From Kosakonia sp. SMBL-WEM22 (GTDB lineage: Bacteria; Pseudomonadota; Gammaproteobacteria; Enterobacterales; Enterobacteriaceae), in NCBI RefSeq assembly GCF_014490785.1, contig NZ_CP051488.1:3162001-3226000 (forward strand): a DNA stretch of 64,000 bases. Reading direction: 5' to 3'. Below the pieces are notes generated by a model, which saw only the letters and a list, made by a program, of their open reading frames with translations, was not told the origin of the DNA and ran no database searches. Shown piece after piece: positions 28,001-38,200 of the stretch (the first letter of the stretch is position 1; each line of letters starts with the position of its first letter). Made by a program: the position numbers and the translations under genes.

Positions 28001-28369
28001 CGGGAGGGCCATAACCGGATTGAGAACCTCAGACGCCTGCGGCAGGCGGGTTGTCGCATTATCCTCAGCCGTGTCGGACACGATCTGGAGGTGTTCGAGC
28101 GTATTACGCCGCATATGGCTGATTATCTGCTGCTGGAGCCGGAGATGGTCTCCAATGTCCATGGCAATTTGATGGATGAGATGATGGTGACCATCATTCA
28201 GGGACATGCTCAGCGCCTTGGGCTGAAGAGCATCGCCGGACCAACGCATCAGCCAATGATCATGGACACCCTCTCCGGTATCGGTATTGATCTGATCTAT
28301 GGCGATACTATCTCCCAGGCACATCCGCTGGATTTGATGCTCAATACCAGCTATTTCGCCATCAACTAA
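25040..28369 (+). CDS. dgcE: DgcE (YegE), diguanylate cyclase with MASE1, PAS, GGDEF and degenerate EAL
   Basis: Makes cyclic di-GMP, which in E. coli feeds curli and biofilm control. It has 1109 residues, close to K-12 (1105). The MASE1 membrane sensor (about 1-300) has eight or so helices. Three PAS-type domains lie at about 300-680 (for example FRNAMEYSAIGMALVGTEGQWLQAN). The GGDEF domain (about 690-850) has ARLGGDEFGLLLPE, an intact active-site motif. The C-terminal EAL-like domain (about 860-1109) lacks the EAL signature and most catalytic acids, as in K-12, so phosphodiesterase activity is not expected. It stands alone, with REP downstream. Confidence 0.94.
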   Translation: MKKHYQHVLVTTPHPVLRLLSLGLLSFLFTLFSLELIRFGTIIAPLWFPTAIMTVAFYRHAGKMWPGIALACALGNVAATVALFSPSFVDLRYTLVNIIEAVAGAILLRKLLPSYNPLKNLADWIRLAIGSVLIPPLIGGVLICLLVPTENLLRTFIIWVVSEAIGALALVPLGLLFKPHYLLRHRNPKLLLETLVTLTLTLLLSWLALHYLPWPFTAVIVLLMWSAVRLPRMEAFLVYLATVMVASLVLAIDPGVVTSSKSSVMMNAPWLPFLMILLPVHVMTMVMYAFRTERKHIIESEARFRNAMEYSAIGMALVGTEGQWLQANKALCQFLGYSQEELRLMTFQQLTWPEDLARDMAQLAQLVRGDIPSYSMEKRYYTRNGDLVWGLLAVSVVRHANGSPLYFIAQVEDINDLKQTEWVNKRLMERITLANEAGGIGIWEWELEPDIISWDKRMFEMYEVPAHLKPTWQLWYERIVPEDRPETERVIRDALASRIAFKLEFRIAVKDGIRHIRSLANRVLNKQGEVERLLGVSMDMTEVKQLNEALYQEKERLHITLDSIGEAVLCTDVAMKVTFMNPVAEKMSGWSQESAIGQPLLKVLHITFGDSGPVLENIHSGDMSRTDIEQDVVLHCRAGGSFDIHYTITPLSTLDGQNIGSVLVIQDVTESRKMLRQLSYSASHDALTHLANRVSFEAHLKRLLSTVQEFHQRHALVFIDLDRFKAVNDTAGHAAGDTLLREISTLMLSLLRSTDILARLGGDEFGLLLPECNVESARYIAGRMIEAINDYHFSWEGREHRIGASAGITIIDEYNHQASEVMSQADIACYASKHSGRGRVTVYEPKQDLMQQERSMMSLEEQWRIIKENHLLMIARGVASPRVPEACNFWLLSLRLWTSEGEVMEEHAFRASLHEPELIRALDQRVFHEFFHKHAAAITAKGLGVALPLSVHGLASSNLVDELLLMLESGPMPGRLLHLVIPADALVREGHNRIENLRRLRQAGCRIILSRVGHDLEVFERITPHMADYLLLEPEMVSNVHGNLMDEMMVTIIQGHAQRLGLKSIAGPTHQPMIMDTLSGIGIDLIYGDTISQAHPLDLMLNTSYFAIN

Positions 28370-28397
28370 CTGCCGGATAGCGTCACACTTCCCGTAG

Positions 28398-28423
28398 GCC
28401 CGATAAGCGCAGCGCCATCGGGC
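28398..28423. repeat. REP element between dgcE and alkA
   Basis: The imperfect palindrome GCCCGATAAGCGCAGCGCCA followed by TCGGGC sits in the 60-bp gap between convergent dgcE and alkA, a typical REP position. Confidence 0.85.
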
Positions 28424-28429
28424 ATTACA

Positions 28430-29275
28430 TTACGGCTCGGGCGACCAGTCCTGCGTAAACCAGATATGCAGCAGCGCATACGAGCGAAACGGCTGCCAGC
28501 GCTCGGCATATCGGCGCGTCTGCGCAGGCGTCATGCCGGCAAAACGCTGCTTAATGGCGTAATCGTCCGGCAAGAAGATATCTTTCGCCTGCCAGCCGCG
28601 CAGCGCAAAGTAGTTCGCCGTCCAGCGCCCAATCCCCGGATAGTTCAGCAGCGTTTTTACCCCCTGCTCCACATCATCCGGCGTCTGTAGCGGAAAGGTG
28701 CCGTCACAGGCAGCCCTGGCAAGGGTAATCAATGCCTCGGCGCGTTTTAGCGGCATCCCGAGGCTCTTCAGCACCTGTGCATCAGCGGCGGCAATCTGTT
28801 GCGCGGTGGGAAACGTAATAAAACCCGGTGCTTCATCCATCACCTCACCATAACGGTGTGCGACTTTCGCCGTCAGCTTTGCCGCCATCGCCACGCTCAC
28901 CAGTTGCCCGAGCACCGCGCGCACCGCCTGCTCAAAGGGATCGACTGAGCCGGGCAGCCGCAGACCGGGGCGCGCGGCTGCAAGCTCGCCCAACAGCGTA
29001 TTGATACGCTTCGGCTCGCAGGCGAGATCAAATAACCTCTCCAGACGCTGCAAACAGTGTTCGGCAATCGGCTCAAGCCCCTCACTTAAGGTGACCTTCA
29101 GCGTCGCGCTTTTCTCATCCGGTTCAGCGGTGATAATTCCGCGATGGTCACCAAAAGCGTAGGAGCGCACATAACGTGTCTCGCTCACCTCTTCTATGCC
29201 CGCGACGGCGCGCGCGCCTAAAAATCTTAACATCCACGCCCAGTCATAAGGCGGCTGCCAGTGCAGTGTGTACAT
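28430..29275 (-). CDS. alkA: AlkA, 3-methyladenine DNA glycosylase II
   Basis: Base-excision enzyme removing alkylated bases. It has 281 residues, K-12 length minus one. The N-terminal AlkA_N domain begins MYTLHWQPPYDWAWMLRFL. The helix-hairpin-helix is LLNYPGIGRWTANYFALRG, followed by the catalytic Asp in FLPDDYAIKQRF. In E. coli alkA is induced by Ada; no Ada box was sought in detail. It is convergent with dgcE and divergent from yegD. Confidence 0.96.
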   Translation of the reverse strand: MYTLHWQPPYDWAWMLRFLGARAVAGIEEVSETRYVRSYAFGDHRGIITAEPDEKSATLKVTLSEGLEPIAEHCLQRLERLFDLACEPKRINTLLGELAAARPGLRLPGSVDPFEQAVRAVLGQLVSVAMAAKLTAKVAHRYGEVMDEAPGFITFPTAQQIAAADAQVLKSLGMPLKRAEALITLARAACDGTFPLQTPDDVEQGVKTLLNYPGIGRWTANYFALRGWQAKDIFLPDDYAIKQRFAGMTPAQTRRYAERWQPFRSYALLHIWFTQDWSPEP

Positions 29276-29408
29276 AAAATCTCTCCGCTGATATTGCTAA
29301 AAGCATAACAACTCAGGGAATTTTCGCCTTGCTTTCATATTCCGGTTGTCGCCCCGCATGCATTCGGCTAAAGTCGCCCCCCTTCTTCACAGGCATGGGG
29401 ATTGCACA

Positions 29409-30761
29409 GTGTTTATTGGTTTTGATTACGGTACGGCAAACTGCTCGGTAGCGGTGATGCGCGATAATGTGCCACAGCTGCTGACCATGGAAAATAACAG
29501 TACCTTACTGCCATCAATGCTCTGCGCGCCGACGCGCGAAGCGGTGAGCGAGTGGCTTTATCGCCACCATCAAGTCCCGGCCACGGGGAGTGAAACCCAG
29601 GCGCTGCTGCGCCGGGCGGTGAGCTTCAACCGCGAAGAGGATATTGAAATTAATCCCGCCAGCGTTCAGTTCGGCCTTGCTTCGCTGCGCCAGTATGTGA
29701 GCGATCCGGAAGAGGTCTACTTCGTTAAATCACCGAAGTCATTTCTCGGTGCCAGCGGCCTGAAGCCGCAGCAGATCGCGCTGTTTGAAGATCTGGTCTG
29801 CGCCATGATGCTGCATATTCGCAAGCAGGCAGAGAGCCAGTTGCCGGAGACGATTCGCCAGGCCGTAATTGGTCGCCCCATTAACTTCCAGGGGCTCGGC
29901 GGCGATGAGGCTAACGCTCAGGCGCAGGGTATTCTTGAACGCGCTGCAACGCGCGCAGGCTTCGAAGAGGTGGTGTTCCAGTTCGAACCGGTCGCCGCAG
30001 GGCTTGATTTTGAAGCGACACTCACTGAAGAGAAGCGTGTGCTGGTGGTCGACATTGGCGGCGGTACCACCGACTGCTCGCTGATCCTGATGGGGCCGCA
30101 GTGGCGCGAGAAAGCGGATCGCAGCGCCAGCCTGCTCGGCCATAGCGGCTGCCGCGTTGGCGGGAACGATCTCGACATCGCGCTGGCGTTCAAAAACCTG
30201 ATGCCGCTGCTCGGCATGGGCGGACAGACGGAAAAAGGCATTGCGCTGCCGATCCTGCCGTGGTGGAACGCGGTGGCAATCAACGATGTTCCGGCACAGA
30301 CAGAGTTCTACAGCACGGCAAACGGCCGCCTGTTAAACGATCTGCTGCGCGATGCGCGCGACGCCGAGAAGGTCGCCCTGCTGGTGAAAGTATGGAAGCA
30401 GCGCCTTGGCTACCGGCTGGTGCGCAGCGCGGAAGAGAGCAAAATCGCCCTCTCCGATACGCAGCAGGTGACCGCTTCACTGCCGTTTATCAGCGACAGC
30501 CTCGCCACTGCCATCGATCAGCAGGGGCTGGAAAATGCCCTTAACCAGCCGCTGCAGCGCATTATTGAGCAGGTTCAGCTGGCGCTGGCAACCAGTAATG
30601 AGACGCCGGATGTGATCTACTTAACCGGCGGCAGCGCCCGCTCACCGATTATCAAAAAAGCGCTGGCGGAAACGCTGCCCGGCATCACTATTGCCGGTGG
30701 CGATGACTTTGGCTCGGTGACCGCCGGGCTGGCCCGCTGGGCGCAGGTCGTCTTCCGTTGA
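29409..30761 (+). CDS. yegD: YegD, Hsp70-like actin-fold ATPase lacking the substrate domain
   Basis: Member of the DnaK/HscA-related group containing only the nucleotide-binding domain; its cellular role is not settled. I start it at GTG 29409, giving MFIGFDYGTANCSVAVMRD, exactly 450 residues like K-12, with GGGG eight bases upstream. The longer ATG frame (29346) adds 21 residues with no match. Phosphate 1 motif FDYGTANCSVAV, phosphate 2 LVVDIGGGTTDCSL and the adenosine motif YLTGGSARSPIIKKAL are all present. The C-terminus ends with the ATPase domain, as usual for YegD. Confidence 0.92.
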   Translation: MFIGFDYGTANCSVAVMRDNVPQLLTMENNSTLLPSMLCAPTREAVSEWLYRHHQVPATGSETQALLRRAVSFNREEDIEINPASVQFGLASLRQYVSDPEEVYFVKSPKSFLGASGLKPQQIALFEDLVCAMMLHIRKQAESQLPETIRQAVIGRPINFQGLGGDEANAQAQGILERAATRAGFEEVVFQFEPVAAGLDFEATLTEEKRVLVVDIGGGTTDCSLILMGPQWREKADRSASLLGHSGCRVGGNDLDIALAFKNLMPLLGMGGQTEKGIALPILPWWNAVAINDVPAQTEFYSTANGRLLNDLLRDARDAEKVALLVKVWKQRLGYRLVRSAEESKIALSDTQQVTASLPFISDSLATAIDQQGLENALNQPLQRIIEQVQLALATSNETPDVIYLTGGSARSPIIKKALAETLPGITIAGGDDFGSVTAGLARWAQVVFR

Positions 30762-30767
30762 TTATCT

Positions 30768-30787
30768 GCCGGGTGGCTTCACCCGGC
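30768..30787 (+). terminator. Hairpin after yegD, possible terminator
   Basis: Inverted repeat GCCGGGTG / CACCCGGC with a 4-nt loop begins seven bases after the yegD stop. The tail ACGCTTTCTGC is only partly U-rich, so strength is uncertain. It separates yegD from the mdt promoter region. Confidence 0.55.
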
Positions 30788-30857
30788 ACGCTTTCTGCTA
30801 CAAAATCTCCCTATCGCAAATTATCTGTCGTGGCTACGTTTCCAGACAGTGTTTCAT

Positions 30858-30875
30858 TTTTCCTCCATTTTTCTG
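30858..30875 (+). promoter_or_regulatory. Candidate BaeR box ahead of mdtA
   Basis: TTTTCCTCCATTTTTCTG, about 62 bp before the mdtA ATG, matches the published BaeR consensus TTTTTCTCCATDATTGGC at roughly 13 of 18 positions, best in the TCCAT core. The position agrees with the known autoregulated mdtABCD-baeSR promoter in E. coli. The match is by recall and by eye. Confidence 0.55.
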
Positions 30876-30936
30876 CGCTTCAGGGTGACTACACTACTAT
30901 TACTTCGCCATTCGATTTAAAGAGATACCTATAACG

Positions 30937-32160
30937 ATGAAAGGACGAGTCACTTTTCGCCGCACCGTTGTCGCGGCACTGGTCATCGCGCTGGCAGGTG
31001 CGGCCTGGTACTACTTTGCGCACACCCCCTCAACCACCTCAGAAAGCGGGCAGAAAGCGCCTGCGGGCGGCGGACGTCACGGCATGCGCGGTGCGCTGCC
31101 GCCGGTGCAGGCGGCTACCGCCACCAGCGAATCCGTTCCCCGCTATCTCTCCGGCCTCGGTACTATCACCGCGGCGAACACCGTTACCGTGCGCAGCCGC
31201 GTCTCAGGTCAGTTGAAAGCGATCCATTTCCAGGAGGGGCAGCAGGTTAACGCCGGCGATCTGCTGGCGGAGATTGACCCCAGCGAGTTCAACGTCGCGC
31301 TGGCGCAGGCGCAGGGGCAGCTGGCGAAGGATAAAGCGACGCTCGCCAATGCCCGCCGCGATCTTGCCCGCTACCAGCAGCTGGCGAAAACCAGCCTCGT
31401 CTCCCGCCAGGATCTCGATGCCCAGCAGGCGCTGGTCAGCGAATCAGAAGGCACGTTAAAAGCGGATGAAGCCTCCGTCGCCAGCGCTCAGCTGCAGCTG
31501 GAGTGGAGCCGCATCACCGCGCCGGTTAGCGGGCGCGTCGGCCTGAAACAGGTCGATGTCGGCAACCAGATCAGCAGTAGCGATACCACCGGTATTGTGG
31601 TGCTGACGCAAACTCACCCTATCGATCTCATCTTTACCCTGCCAGAGAGCGACATCGCCACCGTGGTGCAGGCGCAGAAAAAGGGGCAGAAACTGGTGGT
31701 GGAAGCCTGGGATCGCACCAATAAGCAGAAGCTTAGCAGCGGCACCTTGTTGAGCCTGGATAACCAGATCGACGCCACTACCGGCACCATCAAGCTCAAA
31801 GCCCGTTTCGACAACCAGGATGACGCCCTCTTCCCGAATCAATTTGTTAACGCCCGTATGCTGGTCGCTACCCAGCAGGATGCGGTGGTGATCCCCGCCG
31901 CCGCGCTGCAGATGGGTAACGAAGGTAACTTCGTTTGGGTGCTGAACGATAAGAATAAGGTCAGCAAACACACGGTGACGCCGGGCATTCAGGACAGCCA
32001 GAAAGTGGTGATTAGCGCCGGGTTATCGGCAGGCGATCGCGTCGTTACCGACGGTATCGACCGCCTGACAGAGGGGGCGCAGGTGGAAGTGGTTGACGCC
32101 AGCAACGCAGAAATCCTCCCCGCGAAGCGTCAACGTCCGGCGAAAGGAGCACAAGGCTGA
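30937..32160 (+). CDS. mdtA: MdtA, periplasmic adaptor of the MdtABC efflux pump
   Basis: Membrane-fusion protein joining the MdtB/MdtC transporter to TolC. It has 407 residues, about eight fewer than K-12. An N-terminal hydrophobic anchor (VVAALVIALAGAAWYYFA) precedes the barrel-sandwich lipoyl region (VRSRVSGQLKAIHFQEGQQVNAGDLL), a coiled-coil hairpin (about residues 110-175) and the RND beta-barrel (PIDLIFTLPESDIATV). The C-terminal membrane-proximal segment ends KRQRPAKGAQG. Its TGA shares one base with the mdtB ATG. It is the first gene of mdtABCD-baeSR. Confidence 0.95.
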   Translation: MKGRVTFRRTVVAALVIALAGAAWYYFAHTPSTTSESGQKAPAGGGRHGMRGALPPVQAATATSESVPRYLSGLGTITAANTVTVRSRVSGQLKAIHFQEGQQVNAGDLLAEIDPSEFNVALAQAQGQLAKDKATLANARRDLARYQQLAKTSLVSRQDLDAQQALVSESEGTLKADEASVASAQLQLEWSRITAPVSGRVGLKQVDVGNQISSSDTTGIVVLTQTHPIDLIFTLPESDIATVVQAQKKGQKLVVEAWDRTNKQKLSSGTLLSLDNQIDATTGTIKLKARFDNQDDALFPNQFVNARMLVATQQDAVVIPAAALQMGNEGNFVWVLNDKNKVSKHTVTPGIQDSQKVVISAGLSAGDRVVTDGIDRLTEGAQVEVVDASNAEILPAKRQRPAKGAQG

Positions 32161-35100
32161 TGCAGCTGTTACCGCCGGGCCGGACGGGTGGCCCTTCGCG
32201 TCTGTTTATTTTGCGTCCGGTCGCTACCACGCTGCTAATGGTGGCGATCCTGCTGGCCGGGATCATCGGCTACCGCTTCCTGCCGGTTTCCGCCTTGCCG
32301 GAAGTCGACTACCCAACGATTCAGGTGGTGACGCTCTACCCTGGCGCCAGCCCGGATGTGGTGACCTCGGCGATTACCGCCCCGCTTGAGCGCCAGTTCG
32401 GCCAGATGTCGGGCTTAAAACAGATGTCCTCGCAGAGTTCCGGCGGCGCGTCGGTGGTTACCTTACAGTTCCAGCTGAGCCTGCCGCTGGATGTCGCCGA
32501 ACAAGAGGTGCAGGCGGCGATGAACGCCGCCAATAGCCTGCTGCCTTCGGACTTACCGAATCCGCCGGTCTACAACAAAGTGAACCCGGCCGATCCGCCG
32601 ATCATGACGCTGGCGGTCACCTCTTCCGCCATGCCGATGACGCGGGTAGAGGATATGGTGGAAACACGCGTGGCGCAGAAGATCTCCCAGGTCTCCGGCG
32701 TCGGGCTGGTGACGCTCTCCGGTGGCCAGCGTCCGGCGGTGCGCGTCAAACTCAACGCGCAGGCGATTGCCGGGCTGGGGTTAACCAGTGAAACCGTGCG
32801 CACCGCCATCAGCAATGCTAACGTCAACTCGGCAAAGGGTAGCCTCGATGGCCCAACCCGCGCGGTTACGCTCTCGGCGAATGACCAGATGCAGTCCGCC
32901 GAGGAGTACCGTAAGCTGATTATCGCTTACCAGAACGGCGCACCGATCCGCCTCGGCGATATTGCCACCGTGGAACAGGGAGCGGAGAACAGCTGGCTTG
33001 GCGCGTGGGCCAACAAGCAGCAGGCGATTGTGATGAATGTGCAGCGCCAGCCTGGCGCTAACATTATTGATACTGCCGATAATATCCGTGCCCTGCTGCC
33101 ACAGCTGACTGAGAGCCTGCCAAAATCTGTCAGTGTGAAAGTGCTCTCCGATCGCACCAACAATATTCGCGCCTCGGTAAGTGACACGCAGTTTGAGCTG
33201 ATGCTGGCGATTGCGCTGGTAGTGATGATTATCTACCTATTTTTACGCAATATTCCGGCGACAATCATTCCTGCCGTCGCCGTGCCGCTGTCGCTGATTG
33301 GCACCTTTGCGGCGATGGTGTTTCTCGATTTCTCTATCAATAACCTGACGCTGATGGCATTGACCATCGCCACCGGCTTTGTGGTCGATGATGCGATAGT
33401 GGTCATCGAAAACATCTCGCGCTATATCGAAAAGGGCGAAAAGCCGCTGAATGCGGCGCTGAAAGGCGCAGGCGAGATCGGCTTTACCATTATCTCGCTC
33501 ACCTTCTCGCTGATTGCGGTGCTGATCCCGCTGCTGTTTATGGGCGACATCGTCGGGCGACTGTTTAGAGAATTTGCCGTTACGCTGGCGATTGCCATTC
33601 TGATCTCCGCGGTGGTGTCGTTGACCTTAACGCCGATGATGTGCGCGCGCATGCTGAGCGCGGAATCCCTGCGTAAGCAGAACCGCTTCTCCCGCGCCTC
33701 GGAGCGCTTCTTTGAGCGGGTGATTGCCGGGTATGGTCGCCTGCTAAGCCGGGTGCTTAACCACCCGTGGCTGACCCTTGGCGTTGCCCTCGGCACGCTG
33801 GTGCTGTCGGTAATGCTGTGGATCTTTATTCCGAAAGGCTTCTTCCCGATCCAGGATAACGGCATTATTCAGGGTACGCTGCAGGCACCGCAATCCGCCT
33901 CCTTTGCCAGCATGGCAGAGCGCCAGCGCCAGGTCGCAGATATTATCCTGCGCGATCCGGCCGTTGAGAGCCTCACCGCTTTTGTCGGCGTCGACGGCAC
34001 TAACCCGTCCCTTAACAGCGCGCGGTTACAGATCAACCTCAAACCTCTTGATGAGCGCGACGATCGCGTTCAGCCGGTGATTGAGCGGTTGCAGCAGGCG
34101 GCGGGCAATGTGCCCGGTATGTCGCTCTATCTGCAACCGACGCAGGATCTGACCATTGATACCACCGTCAGCCGCACCCAGTACCAGTTCACCCTGCAGG
34201 CAAACTCCCTTGAGGCGCTCAGCACCTGGGTGCCGCAGCTGGTGAGTAAACTGCAGGCGATGCCGCAGCTGGCGGATGTCAGCAGCGACTGGCAGGACAA
34301 AGGGCTGGTGGCTTACGTCAACGTGGATCGCGACAGCGCCAGCCGCCTCGGTATCAGCATGGCGGATGTTGATAACGCGCTCTACAACGCTTTTGGTCAG
34401 CGCCTGATCTCCACCATCTATACCCAGGCGAATCAGTATCGGGTGGTGCTGGAGCATGATACCACGCAGACGCCGGGCCTCGAGGGACTGGATAATATTC
34501 GCCTGACCAGCAGCGAAGGCGGCGTGGTGCCGCTGTCATCGATTGCCAAAATCGAGCAGCGCTATGCGCCGTTAAGCATTAACCATCTCGATCAGTTCCC
34601 GTCGACCACCATCTCCTTTAACGTCGCCGACGGTTACTCGCTGGGCGATGCGGTTGACGCGGTGCAGGAGAGCGAAAAAAATCTGCACTTCCCGACCGAT
34701 ATCCGCACCGAATTCCAGGGCAGCACGCTGGCGTTCCAGGCGGCGCTCGGCAGCACCATCTGGCTGATTGTTGCGGCGATTGCCGCGATGTATATCGTGC
34801 TCGGCGTGCTGTATGAGAGCTTTATCCACCCGATAACCATCCTCTCGACGCTGCCAACGGCGGGTGTCGGCGCGTTGCTGGCGCTGATGATCTCCGGCAG
34901 CGAGCTGGATGTGATCGCCATTATCGGCATCATCCTGCTGATTGGCATTGTGAAGAAGAACGCCATCATGATGATCGACTTCGCTCTCGCCGCCGAGCGC
35001 GAAGCAGGCATGTCGCCGCGCGATGCTATCTTCCAGGCCTGCCTGCTGCGTTTTCGTCCGATCCTGATGACCACGCTGGCAGCACTGCTGGGCGCGCTGC

Positions 35101-35282
35101 CGCTGATGCTCAGCACCGGCGTTGGCGCAGAGCTGCGCCGCCCGCTGGGGATTGGCATGGTTGGTGGCCTGCTGGTGAGCCAGGTGCTGACGCTGTTTAC
35201 CACGCCGGTGATCTATCTGCTCTTCGACCGCCTGGCGCTGGCGGTGAAAAAGCGTTTTCCGCAGCGTGAAGAGGAGGCGTAA
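32160..35282 (+). CDS. mdtB: MdtB, RND multidrug efflux transporter subunit
   Basis: Inner-membrane RND proton antiporter that works as a heteromultimer with MdtC in E. coli, exporting bile salts, novobiocin and some other drugs. It has 1040 residues, as in K-12. Twelve membrane helices and two large periplasmic loops are evident. The TM4 proton-relay Asp residues appear in TGFVVDDAIVVIENISRYIEKG, and TM10 carries IGIVKKNAIMMIDFALAAEREAGMSP. It abuts mdtC directly (TAA followed by GTG). Confidence 0.96.
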   Translation: MQLLPPGRTGGPSRLFILRPVATTLLMVAILLAGIIGYRFLPVSALPEVDYPTIQVVTLYPGASPDVVTSAITAPLERQFGQMSGLKQMSSQSSGGASVVTLQFQLSLPLDVAEQEVQAAMNAANSLLPSDLPNPPVYNKVNPADPPIMTLAVTSSAMPMTRVEDMVETRVAQKISQVSGVGLVTLSGGQRPAVRVKLNAQAIAGLGLTSETVRTAISNANVNSAKGSLDGPTRAVTLSANDQMQSAEEYRKLIIAYQNGAPIRLGDIATVEQGAENSWLGAWANKQQAIVMNVQRQPGANIIDTADNIRALLPQLTESLPKSVSVKVLSDRTNNIRASVSDTQFELMLAIALVVMIIYLFLRNIPATIIPAVAVPLSLIGTFAAMVFLDFSINNLTLMALTIATGFVVDDAIVVIENISRYIEKGEKPLNAALKGAGEIGFTIISLTFSLIAVLIPLLFMGDIVGRLFREFAVTLAIAILISAVVSLTLTPMMCARMLSAESLRKQNRFSRASERFFERVIAGYGRLLSRVLNHPWLTLGVALGTLVLSVMLWIFIPKGFFPIQDNGIIQGTLQAPQSASFASMAERQRQVADIILRDPAVESLTAFVGVDGTNPSLNSARLQINLKPLDERDDRVQPVIERLQQAAGNVPGMSLYLQPTQDLTIDTTVSRTQYQFTLQANSLEALSTWVPQLVSKLQAMPQLADVSSDWQDKGLVAYVNVDRDSASRLGISMADVDNALYNAFGQRLISTIYTQANQYRVVLEHDTTQTPGLEGLDNIRLTSSEGGVVPLSSIAKIEQRYAPLSINHLDQFPSTTISFNVADGYSLGDAVDAVQESEKNLHFPTDIRTEFQGSTLAFQAALGSTIWLIVAAIAAMYIVLGVLYESFIHPITILSTLPTAGVGALLALMISGSELDVIAIIGIILLIGIVKKNAIMMIDFALAAEREAGMSPRDAIFQACLLRFRPILMTTLAALLGALPLMLSTGVGAELRRPLGIGMVGGLLVSQVLTLFTTPVIYLLFDRLALAVKKRFPQREEEA

Positions 35283-38200
35283 GTGAAGTTTTTCGCCCTC
35301 TTCATTTACCGCCCGGTGGCGACGATCCTGATTTCACTCGCCATTACGCTGTGCGGCATTCTTGGCTTCCGGCTGCTGCCGGTCGCCCCACTCCCGCAGG
35401 TCGATTTCCCGGTGATCATGGTCAGCGCCTCGCTACCCGGTGCCTCACCGGAAACCATGGCCTCCTCTGTCGCCACGCCGCTTGAACGTTCGCTGGGGCG
35501 CATTGCCGGGGTGAGCGAGATGACCTCCTCCAGCTCGCTTGGCAGCACGCGCATTATTCTTGAGTTCAATTTCGACCGTGATATTAACGGCGCAGCGCGC
35601 GATGTGCAGGCGGCAATCAACGCCGCGCAGAGCCTGCTGCCGAGCGGCATGCCGAGCCGCCCGACCTATCGCAAAGCGAACCCTTCTGATGCGCCGATCA
35701 TGATCCTCACCCTCACCTCGGATACTTACTCCCAGGGTGAGCTGTATGACTTCGCCTCGACGCAGCTGGCGCAAACCCTATCGCAAATCGACGGCGTCGG
35801 TGATGTTGATGTCGGCGGTAGCTCCCTGCCCGCTGTGCGTGTCGCTCTTAACCCGCAGGCGCTGTTTAATCAGGGTGTGTCGCTTGATGCAGTGCGCACG
35901 GCCATCAGTAGCGCCAACGTGCGCAAACCGCAGGGCGCGCTGGAGGATGGCGCTCATCGCTGGCAGGTGCAAACTAATGATGAGTTAAAAACCGCGGCGG
36001 AGTATGCCCCGCTGATTATTCATCATAAGAACGGTGCCGCGGTGCGCTTAAGCGATGTCGCCACGATCACCGACTCGGTGCAGAATGTGCGCAACGCCGG
36101 GATGACCAACGCCAAACCGGCGATTTTGCTGATGGTTCGCAAGCTGCCGGAAGCTAATATTATCCAGACGGTGGACAGCATTCGCGCCCGCCTGCCGGAG
36201 CTACAACAGACCATTCCTGCCGCTATCGATCTGCAAATCGCTCAGGATCGCTCGCCGACTATCCGCGCCTCGCTGGCGGAGGTGGAGCAGACGCTGGTGA
36301 TCTCTGTCGCGCTGGTGATCCTGGTGGTGTTCCTCTTCCTGCGTTCAGGTCGGGCGACCTTTATTCCGGCGGTGGCCGTACCGGTATCGTTAATTGGCAC
36401 CTTTGCTGCCATGTATCTGTGCGGCTTTAGCCTTAACAACCTGTCGCTAATGGCGCTGACCATCGCCACCGGCTTTGTGGTCGATGACGCGATTGTGGTG
36501 CTGGAGAATATCTCCCGCCATCTCGAAGCGGGGATGAAACCGCTTCAGGCGGCGCTGCAAGGGACGCGGGAAGTGGGCTTTACGGTGCTCTCCATGAGTC
36601 TATCGCTGGTGGCGGTATTCCTGCCGCTACTGCTGATGGCAGGGCTGCCGGGGCGATTGCTGCGCGAGTTTGCCGTTACCCTCTCGGTGGCAATTGGCAT
36701 TTCGCTGCTAATCTCGCTGACGCTGACGCCGATGATGTGCGGCTGGTTGCTCAAAACCCATAAACCGCGTAGCCGCACACGGGAGAGAGGCGTTGGTCGC
36801 CTGCTGACTCGCATCCAGCAGCAGTATGCCCGCTCGCTGAAGTGGGTGCTTAACCACGCCCGGCTGGTTGGTGTGGTACTACTCGGCACCATCGCGCTCA
36901 ATATCTGGCTCTATATCTCGATCCCAAAAACCTTCTTCCCGGAGCAGGATACCGGCGTGCTGATGGGCGGTATTCAGGCGGATCAAAGCATTTCCTTCCA
37001 GGCGATGCGCGGCAAGTTACAGGACTTTATGCAGATTATCCGTGAGGATCCGGCGGTGGATAACGTTACCGGTTTTACCGGCGGCTCGCGGGTCAACAGC
37101 GGGATGATGTTTATCACCCTCAAATCGCGCGAGGAGCGCCAGGCCACAGCGCAGCAGGTGATTGATCGCCTGCGCGGCAAGCTGGCAAAAGAGCCAGGCG
37201 CAAGCCTCTTTTTGATGGCAGTGCAGGATATTCGCGTCGGCGGCCGTCAGGCCAATGCCAGCTACCAGTTTGCGCTGCTGTCCGATTCCTTAAGCGACCT
37301 GCGCGAGTGGGAGCCAAAGATCCGTAAAGCGCTGGCGGCGCTGCCGGAGCTGGCGGATGTCAACTCGGATCAGCAAGATAACGGCGCAGAGATGAACCTG
37401 ATTTACGACCGCGAAACCATGACCCGCCTTGGTATCAGCGTGCAGGCGGCAAATAGCTTGCTGAATAACGCTTTTGGCCAGCGGCAGATCTCCACTATCT
37501 ACCAGCCGCTTAACCAGTACAAAGTGGTGATGGAGGTTGACCCGCGCTACACCCAGGATGTCAGCGCGCTGGATAAGATGTACATCATCAACGATGCAGG
37601 CGCGTCGATTCCCCTCGCCTATTTTGCCCACTGGCAGCCGGCGAATGCGCCGCTGTCGGTAAACCACCAGGGGTTATCTGCGGCTTCAACCATTGCCTTT
37701 AACCTGCCAGCGGGCGTCTCGCTCTCGCAGGCCAGCGAGGCGATTGACCGCACCATGACCCAGCTTGGCGTACCGAGTAGCGTGCGCGGCAGCTTTGCCG
37801 GCACCGCGCAGGTCTTCCAGGAGACGATGAACTCGCAGGTGATCCTGATCCTCGCCGCCATCGCCACGGTCTATATTGTGCTCGGCATTCTCTATGAGAG
37901 CTATGTCCACCCGCTGACCATTCTCTCGACCCTGCCGTCGGCGGGCGTTGGCGCACTGCTGGCGCTGGAGCTGTTTGGCGCGCCGTTTAGCCTGATTGCG
38001 CTGATTGGTATTATGCTGCTTATCGGGATAGTGAAGAAAAACGCCATTATGATGGTCGACTTCGCTCTCGAGGCGCAGCGCCAGGGGCAACTGAGCGCCG
38101 AAGAGGCGATTTTCCAGGCCTGCCTGCTGCGTTTTCGCCCAATTATGATGACCACCCTGGCGGCGCTGTTTGGTGCCCTGCCGCTGGTGATCTCCAGCGG

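Noticed and set aside
25040..28369. Active EAL phosphodiesterase in DgcE
   Set aside because: The C-terminal domain lacks the EAL signature and catalytic acids, as in K-12 DgcE.
29346..29408. Upstream ATG extension of yegD
   Set aside because: The 21 extra residues lack homology, and the GTG start gives exactly the K-12 length with a good ribosome site.
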